Positions 35,222-43,325 of a DNA stretch of 64,000 nt are shown here, piece after piece (position 1 is the first letter of the stretch; each line of letters starts with the position of its first letter). The position numbers were made by a program, and so were the translations under genes. The DNA comes from Bradyrhizobium sp. YR681. Its GTDB lineage: Bacteria; Pseudomonadota; Alphaproteobacteria; Rhizobiales; Xanthobacteraceae. Below the pieces are notes generated by a model, which was given only the letters and a program-made list of their open reading frames with translations, ran no database searches and was not told where the DNA came from. Where the stretch lies: contig NZ_AKIY01000178.1 of assembly GCF_000282615.1 (NCBI RefSeq), positions 1-64,000 on the forward strand. Direction: 5' to 3'.

Positions 35222-36349
35222 ATGGCCGCGCTTCTTCTGCCTCTGCTCGACGTGGACGTGATTGGTATCGGCCTTGCGGGCTCGTGGAAGCGGTATCCTG
35301 GCTGGTTTGCAGAGGCCTTGTTGCGCGCTGTACAGTCCGATGCGGATGCGCTGGTGGCGGTATCGCATCAGCGGAATCAGATCGGACTGCTGGATAGAGC
35401 GCTCGAACGACTTGCGCTTAGACCGCATTTGCCACAATCGGCTAGGGCGCGAATCGAGGACGAACTCCTCGCGATTAACTTGGTTCAGGATGTGATCCTG
35501 GGCGAGATGACTAAGCTTGATCATCTTTTCGGCCTGCTAGAAATCAAACCAACGTATCTGAAGGGCGTCTCTTGCGCGCGCTATTACGAGCGGATGTCCG
35601 ACCGCCCATTCAATGATGTCGACGTCTTGGTCGAACGCTGTGATGCATTGCGCGCTTATGCCGCGCTCATGGATTTGGGGTTCAAGCAAGGCAGGTTCAA
35701 CAAGCGCACTGCTCTATTTGAGCCGGGACACGAACATCCGACCCTCGACGATCCGACCGCTTACGAGCTGCCCAAGCTTACGCGTATGGTTCAGGTCGAT
35801 CTTCTGGATTCTTCGTTGCGCGGACGACTTTCAAGCAACCGCGTCGCTCATGTGGGTGAGGGCCTGCAGGTTCCTTTGCCCGTCGAAATTCATTTCGGGC
35901 TGGAGGCGGACGGCCGTTTCCCTTTGGAAACGCGTGATCTTGGCCTGGCTTTTCTGCCGAACGGCCGTGATCTCGTGCCCGAGGTGCAACTCGCTTACTT
36001 GGCCTACAAGACCTACACCGATATTATTTTGCTCGGCGCGCGGTCCGGCTTGAAAATTGTTGCAGATGTTGTACGATTTATAGAATGCAACCAAGGGGAG
36101 TTTCCTTGGCGCGGCTTGATTGATCGCTGGCATCAGAGAGGACTGTGCGCGCCGTTGCGCTACGTTCTTGCTGCGGCAAAAGAGATTTATTGTTGCGACA
36201 TTCCGCTCGGCGGATGTGCCTGCGACCAAACGGCCAACGAACTCGGCGATGTGACGCATGGAACGCCGCTCGACGTCGGTGATTTCCTCCCCTTCCTGTC
36301 CAGCCGCCGTGTGAGCTTTACTTTTAGACCGGAAGCAGACTTTTGTTGA
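35222..36349 (+). CDS. NTP_transf_5-type nucleotidyltransferase
   Basis: 375 residues from ATG 35,222; a TTG at 35,198 is possible. Signature: YLKGVSCARYYERMSDRPFNDVDVLV, with the paired Asp of the nucleotidyltransferase metal site, then an all-helical C-terminal half (VQLAYLAYKTYTDIILLGARS, ADVVRFIEC). This uncharacterised family (PF14907) often lies in gene clusters for ribosomal peptides, such as lasso peptides. It is divergent from the flavoprotein gene and precedes the small Cys-ending protein by 28 nt, probably in one transcript. Confidence 0.8.
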   Translation: MAALLLPLLDVDVIGIGLAGSWKRYPGWFAEALLRAVQSDADALVAVSHQRNQIGLLDRALERLALRPHLPQSARARIEDELLAINLVQDVILGEMTKLDHLFGLLEIKPTYLKGVSCARYYERMSDRPFNDVDVLVERCDALRAYAALMDLGFKQGRFNKRTALFEPGHEHPTLDDPTAYELPKLTRMVQVDLLDSSLRGRLSSNRVAHVGEGLQVPLPVEIHFGLEADGRFPLETRDLGLAFLPNGRDLVPEVQLAYLAYKTYTDIILLGARSGLKIVADVVRFIECNQGEFPWRGLIDRWHQRGLCAPLRYVLAAAKEIYCCDIPLGGCACDQTANELGDVTHGTPLDVGDFLPFLSSRRVSFTFRPEADFC

Positions 36350-36377
36350 ACTCGGTTCATGCCCAATGGAGAGCACC

Positions 36378-36869
36378 ATGGCAACTTCGGCAAAGTTTCT
36401 TGTTCAAGTCGCACACGCCGTAACGGAGGATGTAAAGGAAATCGTAAAGTCTGCCGGCGCCAAGGTTGTGGAGGGCGCCGACGATCTAGTCGCTTTGGTT
36501 GACGATGTGGCCTACGCGAAGTTGAAGGAAGCAAAGGGCCTTCAAGTTGAGCGGGTGCAATGGCTTGGCTCGATGGCCGATCCTGGGGGGCGGCCGACCG
36601 ATCAGTCGCTCTATCCCCGTCATATGCCGCTGACGGATCGGCAGGTGGCCAAGCTGCACGAGGATGGCGCGCGGCTATATCGCGTTTCCGGCATGTCCGA
36701 AGAGACATTGAAGGCAGTTGCCTCCAAGCTTCAGCCCGGCGCCTCGCTTGAGCTCGCGAAGCGGGCCGGTCCATTGCACGGCGACCAGCGCGAACTGACG
36801 GTCAAGGCCAACGACCAAGGTATCCTGGGCCTGCTGGCGGCCAACGGCGCTCAGGTATCAGTCTGCTGA
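36378..36869 (+). CDS. Small protein ending in its only Cys; candidate precursor or scaffold
   Basis: 163 residues from ATG 36,378 (GGAGAG seven bases upstream; another ATG at 36,366). There is exactly one cysteine and it is the last residue (NGAQVSVC). Two halves each look like a ferredoxin-like beta-alpha-beta unit (AKFLVQVAHAVTEDVKEIVK; ARLYRVSGMSEETLKAVASK), the first similar in style to I9-type propeptides. No signal peptide. Right after the nucleotidyltransferase and close to a Cys-decarboxylase-type flavoprotein, it could be a ribosomal-peptide precursor or a carrier modified at its C-terminus. It could also be an unrelated small protein. Confidence 0.65.
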   Translation: MATSAKFLVQVAHAVTEDVKEIVKSAGAKVVEGADDLVALVDDVAYAKLKEAKGLQVERVQWLGSMADPGGRPTDQSLYPRHMPLTDRQVAKLHEDGARLYRVSGMSEETLKAVASKLQPGASLELAKRAGPLHGDQRELTVKANDQGILGLLAANGAQVSVC

Positions 36870-37183
36870 GACGATCTGGACTACGGTTTATTTGATGGGC
36901 CCGAAGCCCAGCAGCTATGCCTATGTCGATGTGCGGCCGCGTAGTGAAGTGACGGGCGTGCTTCTCGGCTCGCCCTCCTCTGTTGCGGGCAAGCCCGGCA
37001 ACGAGCCTGCGTATCGTGAAATCTCCGTCCTTCCGCTGCTGCGAGAGCCGGACCACCTGCTCGTCCGCATTGGCCTTCGGCTTGTAGCTACCGAGCTGAC
37101 CAGGAGCAACGCTACCGACAGGTCAGCACCTGACTGGGATAATTACAGCGATATTTCAATGACATACAAGTTTGCAATTTGTC
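36870..37183. other. Boundary region at the end of module 1
   Basis: A plus-strand frame (36,892-37,221, from MMGPKPSSYAYVDVRP) is open but has no recognisable family and runs into the att-like repeat, so I do not call it a gene. The GC content falls towards the right where the AT-rich arm of the first att-like repeat begins. Confidence 0.5.
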
Positions 37184-37324
37184 CTGAATGGCGCACCAAC
37201 TTCCCACCAATCAGAGCATAACCGCGAACTACGGCGGTGAATATCTAAACTGCCGATCGAATAGGGACAGACCGCAAAGTACTGCGCAGGTCGTGATCGT
37301 CTCCAATGGAAGGGTCGCTATCGC
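37141..37324. repeat. Att-like repeat R1 (module 1/module 2 boundary)
   Basis: An AT-rich arm leads into CTGAATGGCGCACCA (37,184-37,198). The following 125 bases (from TTCCCACCAATCAGAGC) match the sequence after R2 at roughly three bases in four. The GGCGCACCA end mimics the tRNA-Phe 3' end GGGCACCA. Confidence 0.7.
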
Positions 37325-37480
37325 CTATCGGCCATCCCGATGGGCTTTGAGGGCCAGTAGAATGGACCTGCCTCGATCCGGTTGGAGCAGTTGGTCAACC
37401 AGAGCCACCACCACGAGATATTTGATCACCGGGCGCGGGATCTTGCGGTTGACGCACTTTCCGTCCCGGTCCCCGTGACC
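37325..37480 (-). pseudogene. Relic of a second large serine recombinase
   Basis: The minus strand reads CVNRKIPRPVI, LVVVALVDQLLQPDR and SILLALKAHRD, then a stop. The intact recombinase at the left end has CVNRKVPRPVI, LVVEALTDQLLQPDR and SILLALKARRD in the same order. About 50 residues remain, covering the stretch after the zinc ribbon. Its orientation relative to R1 is the same as that of the intact gene relative to the tRNA. It shows that a related element once integrated here. Confidence 0.85.
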
Positions 37481-37762
37481 GCCCACAGATGCGGCGGCGC
37501 AAACCCATTTCGTATCTCAAGTCGGAAACGCCGTCAGCAATGGCAATCGAATGCTGCTGCGGGCTCGCGGATGCGATCATTTCCGAAGGAGCCATGGTCC
37601 ATCCGAACGCGACCCTGCGGGGCCGCTCCACGAAGTAGACACGCGATCACAGATCAGATTGCGATCCGACCGGGTCTCAAAATAACAGCAACATTCAGAC
37701 GCTTGGAAACCTGCGATGGCCATCACGATTGGCCTTTACCTTGGCCTCAAGACCCCCCTAGA
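37481..37762. other. Upstream region of the GAF/HATPase gene
   Basis: The frame of the next gene is open through here, but the translation is of poor protein-like quality and the region directly follows recombinase debris. I treat it as leader rather than coding. Confidence 0.45.
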
Positions 37763-39928
37763 TTGACGGATATTCGCGCACTGGTTGCGCATCAAAGCGA
37801 GTTTGACGTGGAAGATAGCCTGCAATCAATTTTGCATCTCCAAGATGAACTGCTCAGTTCAAACAAGATGTACATCGTCGACGAGGTGATTTCAGAAATC
37901 GCCCGAGCAATCCCGCAGGACGGAAAATTGTTATTCTATATGCGGCAGCCGCGCCATTTCTCCGATCCACATGCCGCCGAGACGCCTTATCTGCTCTTTC
38001 CTTATCTTGCGTTCGAGATCTGCGATGGAAAGGTTTGCAGATTCGGTCACAGAACCGATCTTCAGAAACGAGCTTTAGAGGTCGCGGAGGAATATACGGA
38101 AGAAGTTCTCTCCGAGAGCGCGGTCGTGCACTGGGTTCCGCACCCAGAAATCAGCCGGTTTTTCGTGGAGCAGGTGCGACGCACCTTTTTGGTATTCTAC
38201 CACGTGAGCGGGTCCCGGGAGCACTTCATCGAAAGTGTTTCCAGACGGTTCGTACGCGAGTTTGTAAGGAGCAAGACGGGCCGCGAGATCATTGATTACG
38301 ATCACCATTTCGGGGAAATCCGGCAGCGCCTAGGTATAGACATCTTGCTCGGGCTTCAAAAAAACCCGTTTTTGAAACTGGAGGACGTCCAAAAGATCGA
38401 AGATATCATCGATATCGACCGCGGCTCGTCCAAGGCGCTGAAAAGCATTTCGAAAAACAAGGACTTCCTAAAGGATCTCTTCGGTTCCATCGCACGGAAG
38501 TCCATCAACTACGGTTATATCAATAAGCCAAAGACCTATTATTGCATCAACACCCTGACCGAAGAGCACCTGTTCTTGGATCGCGGCAGTCAGGACACGG
38601 CTTTTCAGGTTGCTCGGCAAGCGGTTCTGATCTTCATAAAGGGTGGCGATCGGCTTAGTCTCGATGCGGTTCATAATGCGACGAAACTCATTTCAACGAG
38701 CTTGCGTGAGCAGGCATCTGCTGAACGAGAAGATCCGCTATTCAAAGTCATGAGGGCGTCGCAGGATGCGGAGGAGCGCCTCGGAACATCGCCAGTCGAG
38801 ACCCGTGAGGCCCTTGAACGCGAAATCCGCAACATTCTGGAGCCGTTCCTTCGTGAAGTGATCCAAGCGAGCCAAGCCGAAAAAATAGCGGTCTGGCGCT
38901 TCGACCCCTTCAATAAGGAGTTCGTCGAGATCGCCTCGGTAGGCTTTCCATCGAGTTATCGCCACCTTACGATACCTCAGACGAACGACGTCTCGTTATG
39001 CGTCAAATCGTACGTCACGGATCAGCCGATATGGCAGGAGCATCGGGATCAGTATTCGGCCGAGACGGGCGAGCAGCCCCTCCTCACGAACGATATCGGC
39101 AAATTCAGCGATGCCACTCATGCGAGGCCGATCTGGGTGGGCAGCACCAAAAGCGCCGTGATCGAGTTTGCCTCGTCGCGCGCGAAGAGACTGGTCACTG
39201 AGGGACAATATTTCGAGCGCGTGTCGATCACATGTGGAGAAGTCATCCGCAGGATCGAGCTGGCCAATGACCGTTCGTGGCTATCGCGAATGTCCTACGT
39301 GCATGCAGCCCGTCATCGGATTGAAGCGATTATCAGAGAGATACAGGAGACGGATGAACAGCGGGCGGACCAGCTCCGTTCTCTCCTGTCCTCCTACTCG
39401 ATTGTTCAAGACAGCGAAAACCGCTTCCGGAACGTCGATAATATCGATGAACTGGCGGATGCGATGGTAAGCGCGATGTCAACCGTGACCACCTCCCCAC
39501 TCATGAGGGCTCTGTGCGAGAAGGTCAGTCAGCAAGGAAGCGAACATAATGCATCGCCGCGTTCCTACGGGCTCGTCCTGGAAATTCTCGACACCTTGGG
39601 CTCCAATGCCGGTCATTCACCTCTTCTGATCGAAGATGTGAGTGTCGAGACAGACTATGATGAGCCATCCAAAATCGCGACGATGAAGATCCTTTACAGG
39701 CCGAAAGCCGCGTTGCAGCAGGCTGTCCGCCTTTCCCAGGTCTGCATCTCACCGATCAAAGACAGCCGGTCGGCAACCTATCATTTCGGTCTGTTCTTGT
39801 TGGCCGCTCAATTGCGGATGGTCGGCGGCAGTGCGTCAGCCGCTCCCATGGTTGATGACGGATTCGGCAACTCGCTCTTCGGCGTGGCATTCTCCATTCC
39901 CCTGAACGACAGCGAAGGTGCAGTATGA
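37763..39928 (+). CDS. GAF domain protein with divergent histidine-kinase-like C-terminus
   Basis: 721 residues from TTG 37,763; the open frame starts at 37,382, but the first 127 codons look non-coding. The N-terminal half (LQSILHLQDELLSSNKMYIVDEV onward) is unknown. A GAF domain spans about 38,810-39,190 (EKIAVWRFDPFNKEFVEIAS ... TKSAVIEFAS). A helical stretch with HAARHRIEAIIREI could be a dimerisation/phospho-acceptor helix. The end (SATYHFGLFLLAAQLRMVGG ... GNSLFGVAFSIPL) resembles the G2 box and last strand of a HATPase. The next gene, overlapping by ATGA, begins with a receiver domain, which supports a two-component pair. Confidence 0.65.
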   Translation: MTDIRALVAHQSEFDVEDSLQSILHLQDELLSSNKMYIVDEVISEIARAIPQDGKLLFYMRQPRHFSDPHAAETPYLLFPYLAFEICDGKVCRFGHRTDLQKRALEVAEEYTEEVLSESAVVHWVPHPEISRFFVEQVRRTFLVFYHVSGSREHFIESVSRRFVREFVRSKTGREIIDYDHHFGEIRQRLGIDILLGLQKNPFLKLEDVQKIEDIIDIDRGSSKALKSISKNKDFLKDLFGSIARKSINYGYINKPKTYYCINTLTEEHLFLDRGSQDTAFQVARQAVLIFIKGGDRLSLDAVHNATKLISTSLREQASAEREDPLFKVMRASQDAEERLGTSPVETREALEREIRNILEPFLREVIQASQAEKIAVWRFDPFNKEFVEIASVGFPSSYRHLTIPQTNDVSLCVKSYVTDQPIWQEHRDQYSAETGEQPLLTNDIGKFSDATHARPIWVGSTKSAVIEFASSRAKRLVTEGQYFERVSITCGEVIRRIELANDRSWLSRMSYVHAARHRIEAIIREIQETDEQRADQLRSLLSSYSIVQDSENRFRNVDNIDELADAMVSAMSTVTTSPLMRALCEKVSQQGSEHNASPRSYGLVLEILDTLGSNAGHSPLLIEDVSVETDYDEPSKIATMKILYRPKAALQQAVRLSQVCISPIKDSRSATYHFGLFLLAAQLRMVGGSASAAPMVDDGFGNSLFGVAFSIPLNDSEGAV

Positions 39929-41517
39929 AGCGTCACTTTCGAGTTTTGCTTGTTGAGGACGACCGCGATCGCAAGAACCGCTTTGTTGCGGTTTGGAAGG
40001 CTGCTTTCGCTGCCGCGGGTGTCGAAATCGACATTCAAGTCGAGGAAAACTTTGATGATATCGCCTCTCATCTGAAGAAGCGGCCTCATATCGCCGTCTT
40101 TGACAATGTCTTCGAAGTGCCCGGGGGAGGTCCAGGCAAGGCAAGGGATAATCTGGGCATAGAACAGATCAGCCGTCTGAAGCCCGATCACACCGACACC
40201 GTGTTCGCACTTTACAGCCTGGCGACCTTCAGTATTGACCAACTCGGGGTACGCATACCGAACCCAGATATGCTCATCACAAAGACGCATCTTTCCAATA
40301 TTGAATACCAACACTACCTCGGAAGGACACTGGCATCGCGGGTACAACGCCTGCCATTCAAGAATCTAAGCTTCACCACGCCCTCCGTGCGACCTGAGTT
40401 TGCGGATGTCGAGCCAGAGCTCGCCTCGATCATCGAGCAGTGCATTGCAGGTTTCCTGAATGACGAGCTCGACGACGAAGTCATCGAGGTCCGTCTTCAT
40501 AAACTGACCGGCGGGTTCTCGGGGTCAAGTGTATTCCGCTTGGAGTTCTTTGGGTCCACGCGCTACGAAAATATCCCGTTCGTCCTCAAGTTCAGCCGCA
40601 AGGCGAATGTTTCGAACGAGGCGACACGTTACAATTCTTTCGTGCGCCTGCAATTGTCGCACGATATGCGTGTTGATCTGATCGGTTATGGGGAGGCGGG
40701 AGAATGGGCGGGGGCCTGCTACGCGTTTGCCTTTGGGCGCGCTGATGGCGTGGTGACCCTTACCGATAAGCTCAAGGAGGGCGACGGGACTGCCGTTACA
40801 ACGGCGGTTCAAAGGATCTTTTCGTCGAACACCACCGGTTGGTACACGCTGAAGAAAGCTAAGCCGCAAAGACTCGACGACTACTTCTCAAACTCCGAAG
40901 AATACAAGCTTTCGAAGGATGATAGGAGGTTGGCGGGATTGCGCGGCGTTCTTACGGAGGTGGGCGCCGAGGAAGGTGTGTCGAGCACCGTATCAACGGA
41001 CGCAATCCGCTTCGGCACATTCGAGTGCGGATCACTACGCCGCACCCTTGCTAAAAAGGGGGCCGGAGAGATTGAATTGTGCTTCGGTCATGGCGATCTG
41101 AACGCGAATAATATCTTCATTGATGGTTCTGGTCGAAACCTTGCGATGATCGACTTTGAGTACTCTGGTCTCGACCACTGTTACAAAGACTTCGTATCAC
41201 TCGAATCATCGATCCGACTTGAATTTAGAAAAACAGCGTTTCCGGACTTCAAGCTGATGGATCTCGTCGAAGTCGAGATGAAACTGTTCCGAGACCCCGA
41301 TCAGGTCATTGCCGGGGCACCGGAATATGTCGAGCCGATCCGGGGGCTGCGAAAGGCAGCAGTCGCACGGTTTAGCAGGCCCTTGGCCCTAAATTACTTT
41401 GTCGCGGTCGGATTGCATTCGCTGAAGCTTCTGGGGGTCTCTGCAGGCTGGCGTCCTGACCAAAGGAAAGTTCTTGCGGCGGCTACGCTCGCTTCGGCGC
41501 GTTGTGCGGAAGGCTAG
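39925..41517 (+). CDS. Receiver domain fused to APH-type kinase
   Basis: 530 residues. Residues 1-130 form a receiver domain: RVLLVEDDRDR (acidic pair 11-13), IAVFDN with the probable phospho-acceptor Asp60, and MLITKTHL with the conserved Lys. From about 190 on is an APH-fold kinase: LTGGFSGSSVFRLEFFG, FVLKFSRKA (ATP-site Lys), FGHGDLNANNIFID (catalytic Asp and Asn) and MIDFEYSG. Response regulators with a phosphotransferase output are unusual. Similar APH-type domains have been proposed as parts of bacterial conflict systems, but I cannot confirm that this is one. It is translationally coupled to the GAF/HATPase gene. Confidence 0.78.
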   Translation: MKRHFRVLLVEDDRDRKNRFVAVWKAAFAAAGVEIDIQVEENFDDIASHLKKRPHIAVFDNVFEVPGGGPGKARDNLGIEQISRLKPDHTDTVFALYSLATFSIDQLGVRIPNPDMLITKTHLSNIEYQHYLGRTLASRVQRLPFKNLSFTTPSVRPEFADVEPELASIIEQCIAGFLNDELDDEVIEVRLHKLTGGFSGSSVFRLEFFGSTRYENIPFVLKFSRKANVSNEATRYNSFVRLQLSHDMRVDLIGYGEAGEWAGACYAFAFGRADGVVTLTDKLKEGDGTAVTTAVQRIFSSNTTGWYTLKKAKPQRLDDYFSNSEEYKLSKDDRRLAGLRGVLTEVGAEEGVSSTVSTDAIRFGTFECGSLRRTLAKKGAGEIELCFGHGDLNANNIFIDGSGRNLAMIDFEYSGLDHCYKDFVSLESSIRLEFRKTAFPDFKLMDLVEVEMKLFRDPDQVIAGAPEYVEPIRGLRKAAVARFSRPLALNYFVAVGLHSLKLLGVSAGWRPDQRKVLAAATLASARCAEG

Positions 41518-41638
41518 CCACTTCATGCCGGCCCCTCTAATCGCCTTTGTTTCTGCATCTGCAAAGGACCGGGTGATTTCTCGCTTGAGGTCTTGAAAAG
41601 GGCGCCATCCTCGTTAGTTTTCTCATTAGGAAAGACCA

Positions 41639-42106
41639 ATGAGGATTTCGGATGGCAATGCTTTTGGCCGAAATACCGATCAGAGCATCAGAGGGGTTCT
41701 TGACGCTTTGGCCCCTTTCGTTGCGCCGGAGAACATCAAACTCTTCGACCCGGTTTCCTTGCCGGTTGTCCAAACCGACGAGCTCACCGAGCTCGCGCAG
41801 TCTGTCGCCGCCGCTGTTCGTCCGAAGCCGAGCCAACCGTTTCGCAAAGAGGCTTTGCGCAAGCTGCTCGGCGGACATGACACGTTCGGCGACCAACGCG
41901 GTGAGCCCGATCCCGCGCTCCGCAATGCCATAGGTGCGATCTCGAAAGCGCTGAAATCGGTCTTCTTTCATGATCAGGCAGTGCACCGCCTAGCAGCCCC
42001 GAAGAAAACGTATTTTCCCGACGGCTCATATCGCGGAACAGTTTACGTGGTAACGCCGCTCGGCGAGCGGGTGCGCGACCTGTTGAAAGCCGAGAAGGCA
42101 ATCTGA
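41639..42106 (+). CDS. Hypothetical protein, 155 aa
   Basis: Starts at ATG 41,639 with AGGAAAG nine bases upstream. No family recognised. The C-terminal part (YFPDGSYRGTVYVVTPLGERVRDLL) reads like the wing and last helix of a winged-helix domain, so a DNA-binding or adaptor role is possible. It lies in the same direction as the kinase pair and the DUF3800 gene, with gaps of about 100 bases on each side. Confidence 0.65.
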   Translation: MRISDGNAFGRNTDQSIRGVLDALAPFVAPENIKLFDPVSLPVVQTDELTELAQSVAAAVRPKPSQPFRKEALRKLLGGHDTFGDQRGEPDPALRNAIGAISKALKSVFFHDQAVHRLAAPKKTYFPDGSYRGTVYVVTPLGERVRDLLKAEKAI

Positions 42107-42203
42107 GTCCCCTCTGTCATCCCGCGCTGGCGTTTCGTGCGCGATCCTGGCGTCGCGGATCTGCGAGAGGATTGAGCGGCGCGACAACGAAAGACGCAGA
42201 ACA

Positions 42204-43283
42204 GTGTCAACAAGCTCGGATATTGAGTGCTTTCGCATCGACGAAAGCGGATACACGGGGTTCGATCTTCTCAACCTCGATCAGCGCTTCCAGGGCGCAT
42301 CTGCCATTGCGATCAGCGACGATGACGCCGCTCGGCTGATAAAGCAGCACCTTCCGAGGCTGCAGGCGTCAGAACTCAAGTACCGCACGCTCTCGCGTCG
42401 ACCGGCCAATCACCAGCCGCTGCTCGCTCTGCAACGGGATGTACTGTCGCATTTTAAAGCGGCGACTTACGTCTGCGATAAGCGCTTTCTATTGGTGCTT
42501 ATGTTCGTGGATTATGCCGTTGAGCCCTTCTACTACGAGCGCGGTGTCGATTTTTATAAGGATGGGCAGAACTATGCGATGGCATCACTGCTCACGATGG
42601 CGGGGCCAACAATCTTCGGAGAAGCTGCGTTCGACGCCATGCTGGCAGCGTTCCAGCACGCCGCCAAGGCGAAGACACCAGAAGCTTTGATGGCCCTGGT
42701 CGATGCCGTGCGCGCGACCCGATGGCAAGAGCTGCCGGAGGCCTTAGGACCCCTTGCTAAATATGCCGCGCCAGAGTGTCTGGCGGCAATTGCGACGCCT
42801 GGCGTGAACACCGACGCTGCCCTTGTTGTCTTGCAGTCGCTCATCAATCGAATGGAAGTGATGGCCGAGGGTGCGTACCGGGTTGAACACGATCAATCGA
42901 AAAATCTGCTGACTTACCACGAGCTCCTTCAGCGCTTCATCGATCATGAGCAGAATGTCGAGTTTCGCCAGACGGAGATTGCGTTCCTAAAATTCCCGCT
43001 GAAGCTCACGGAAGTTACCCAGATCGACTCCAAGACAAGTCCTGCGGTCCAACTGGCCGACGTTATGATCGGCGCCGCGATTGAGGCGGCAAACACTATG
43101 ACCGGGCTGAAATCCGGCGGTTTGGACCCAGATGCTCTGATGTCGCTCTACGCCGACAACCAATTTATTCATATGGTTCCATCACTCGACTTCGAGGAAC
43201 AACGCCGTTTTCGGCAAGGGACCCAGGCGTCCGAGTTGATCGACTATTTCTCTGCAAACTTCGCAGGGCCAAGCAAGGTGTAA
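42204..43283 (+). CDS. DUF3800 protein (RNase H-like fold)
   Basis: 359 residues from GTG 42,204. The N-terminal FRIDESGYTG and the C-terminal TSPAVQLADVMIGAAIEA are the two diagnostic DUF3800 motifs, which supply the acidic residues of a predicted RNase H-like nuclease. The insert between them is helical. DUF3800 proteins are common in defence islands and phage-related loci but mostly uncharacterised. It ends 42 bases from the convergent Abi_C gene. Confidence 0.85.
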   Translation: MSTSSDIECFRIDESGYTGFDLLNLDQRFQGASAIAISDDDAARLIKQHLPRLQASELKYRTLSRRPANHQPLLALQRDVLSHFKAATYVCDKRFLLVLMFVDYAVEPFYYERGVDFYKDGQNYAMASLLTMAGPTIFGEAAFDAMLAAFQHAAKAKTPEALMALVDAVRATRWQELPEALGPLAKYAAPECLAAIATPGVNTDAALVVLQSLINRMEVMAEGAYRVEHDQSKNLLTYHELLQRFIDHEQNVEFRQTEIAFLKFPLKLTEVTQIDSKTSPAVQLADVMIGAAIEAANTMTGLKSGGLDPDALMSLYADNQFIHMVPSLDFEEQRRFRQGTQASELIDYFSANFAGPSKV

Positions 43284-43325
43284 GCGCCCTTCATGAGTCG
43301 GTCCGACCTTGCCGAGGCACCGCGT

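Noticed and set aside
34531..35223. Housekeeping coaBC (dfp)
   Set aside because: Only the flavoprotein half is present and it lies within the cargo cluster. The CoaB synthetase domain is absent.
36892..37221. A plus-strand frame of 109 codons after the Cys-ending protein
   Set aside because: No ribosome site, no family resemblance, and it runs into the att-like repeat.
37468..37493. A fourth copy of the 25-bp upstream motif (GGTCCCCGTGACCGCCCACA)
   Set aside because: It has an insertion and a mismatch and falls inside or at the edge of the recombinase relic, so the likeness may be chance. It also does not precede a leftward gene.
37382..37762. The first 127 codons of the open frame of the GAF/HATPase gene
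   Set aside because: The translation is Arg/Pro/His-rich without structure-like patterning and overlaps recombinase debris. A later start fits better.
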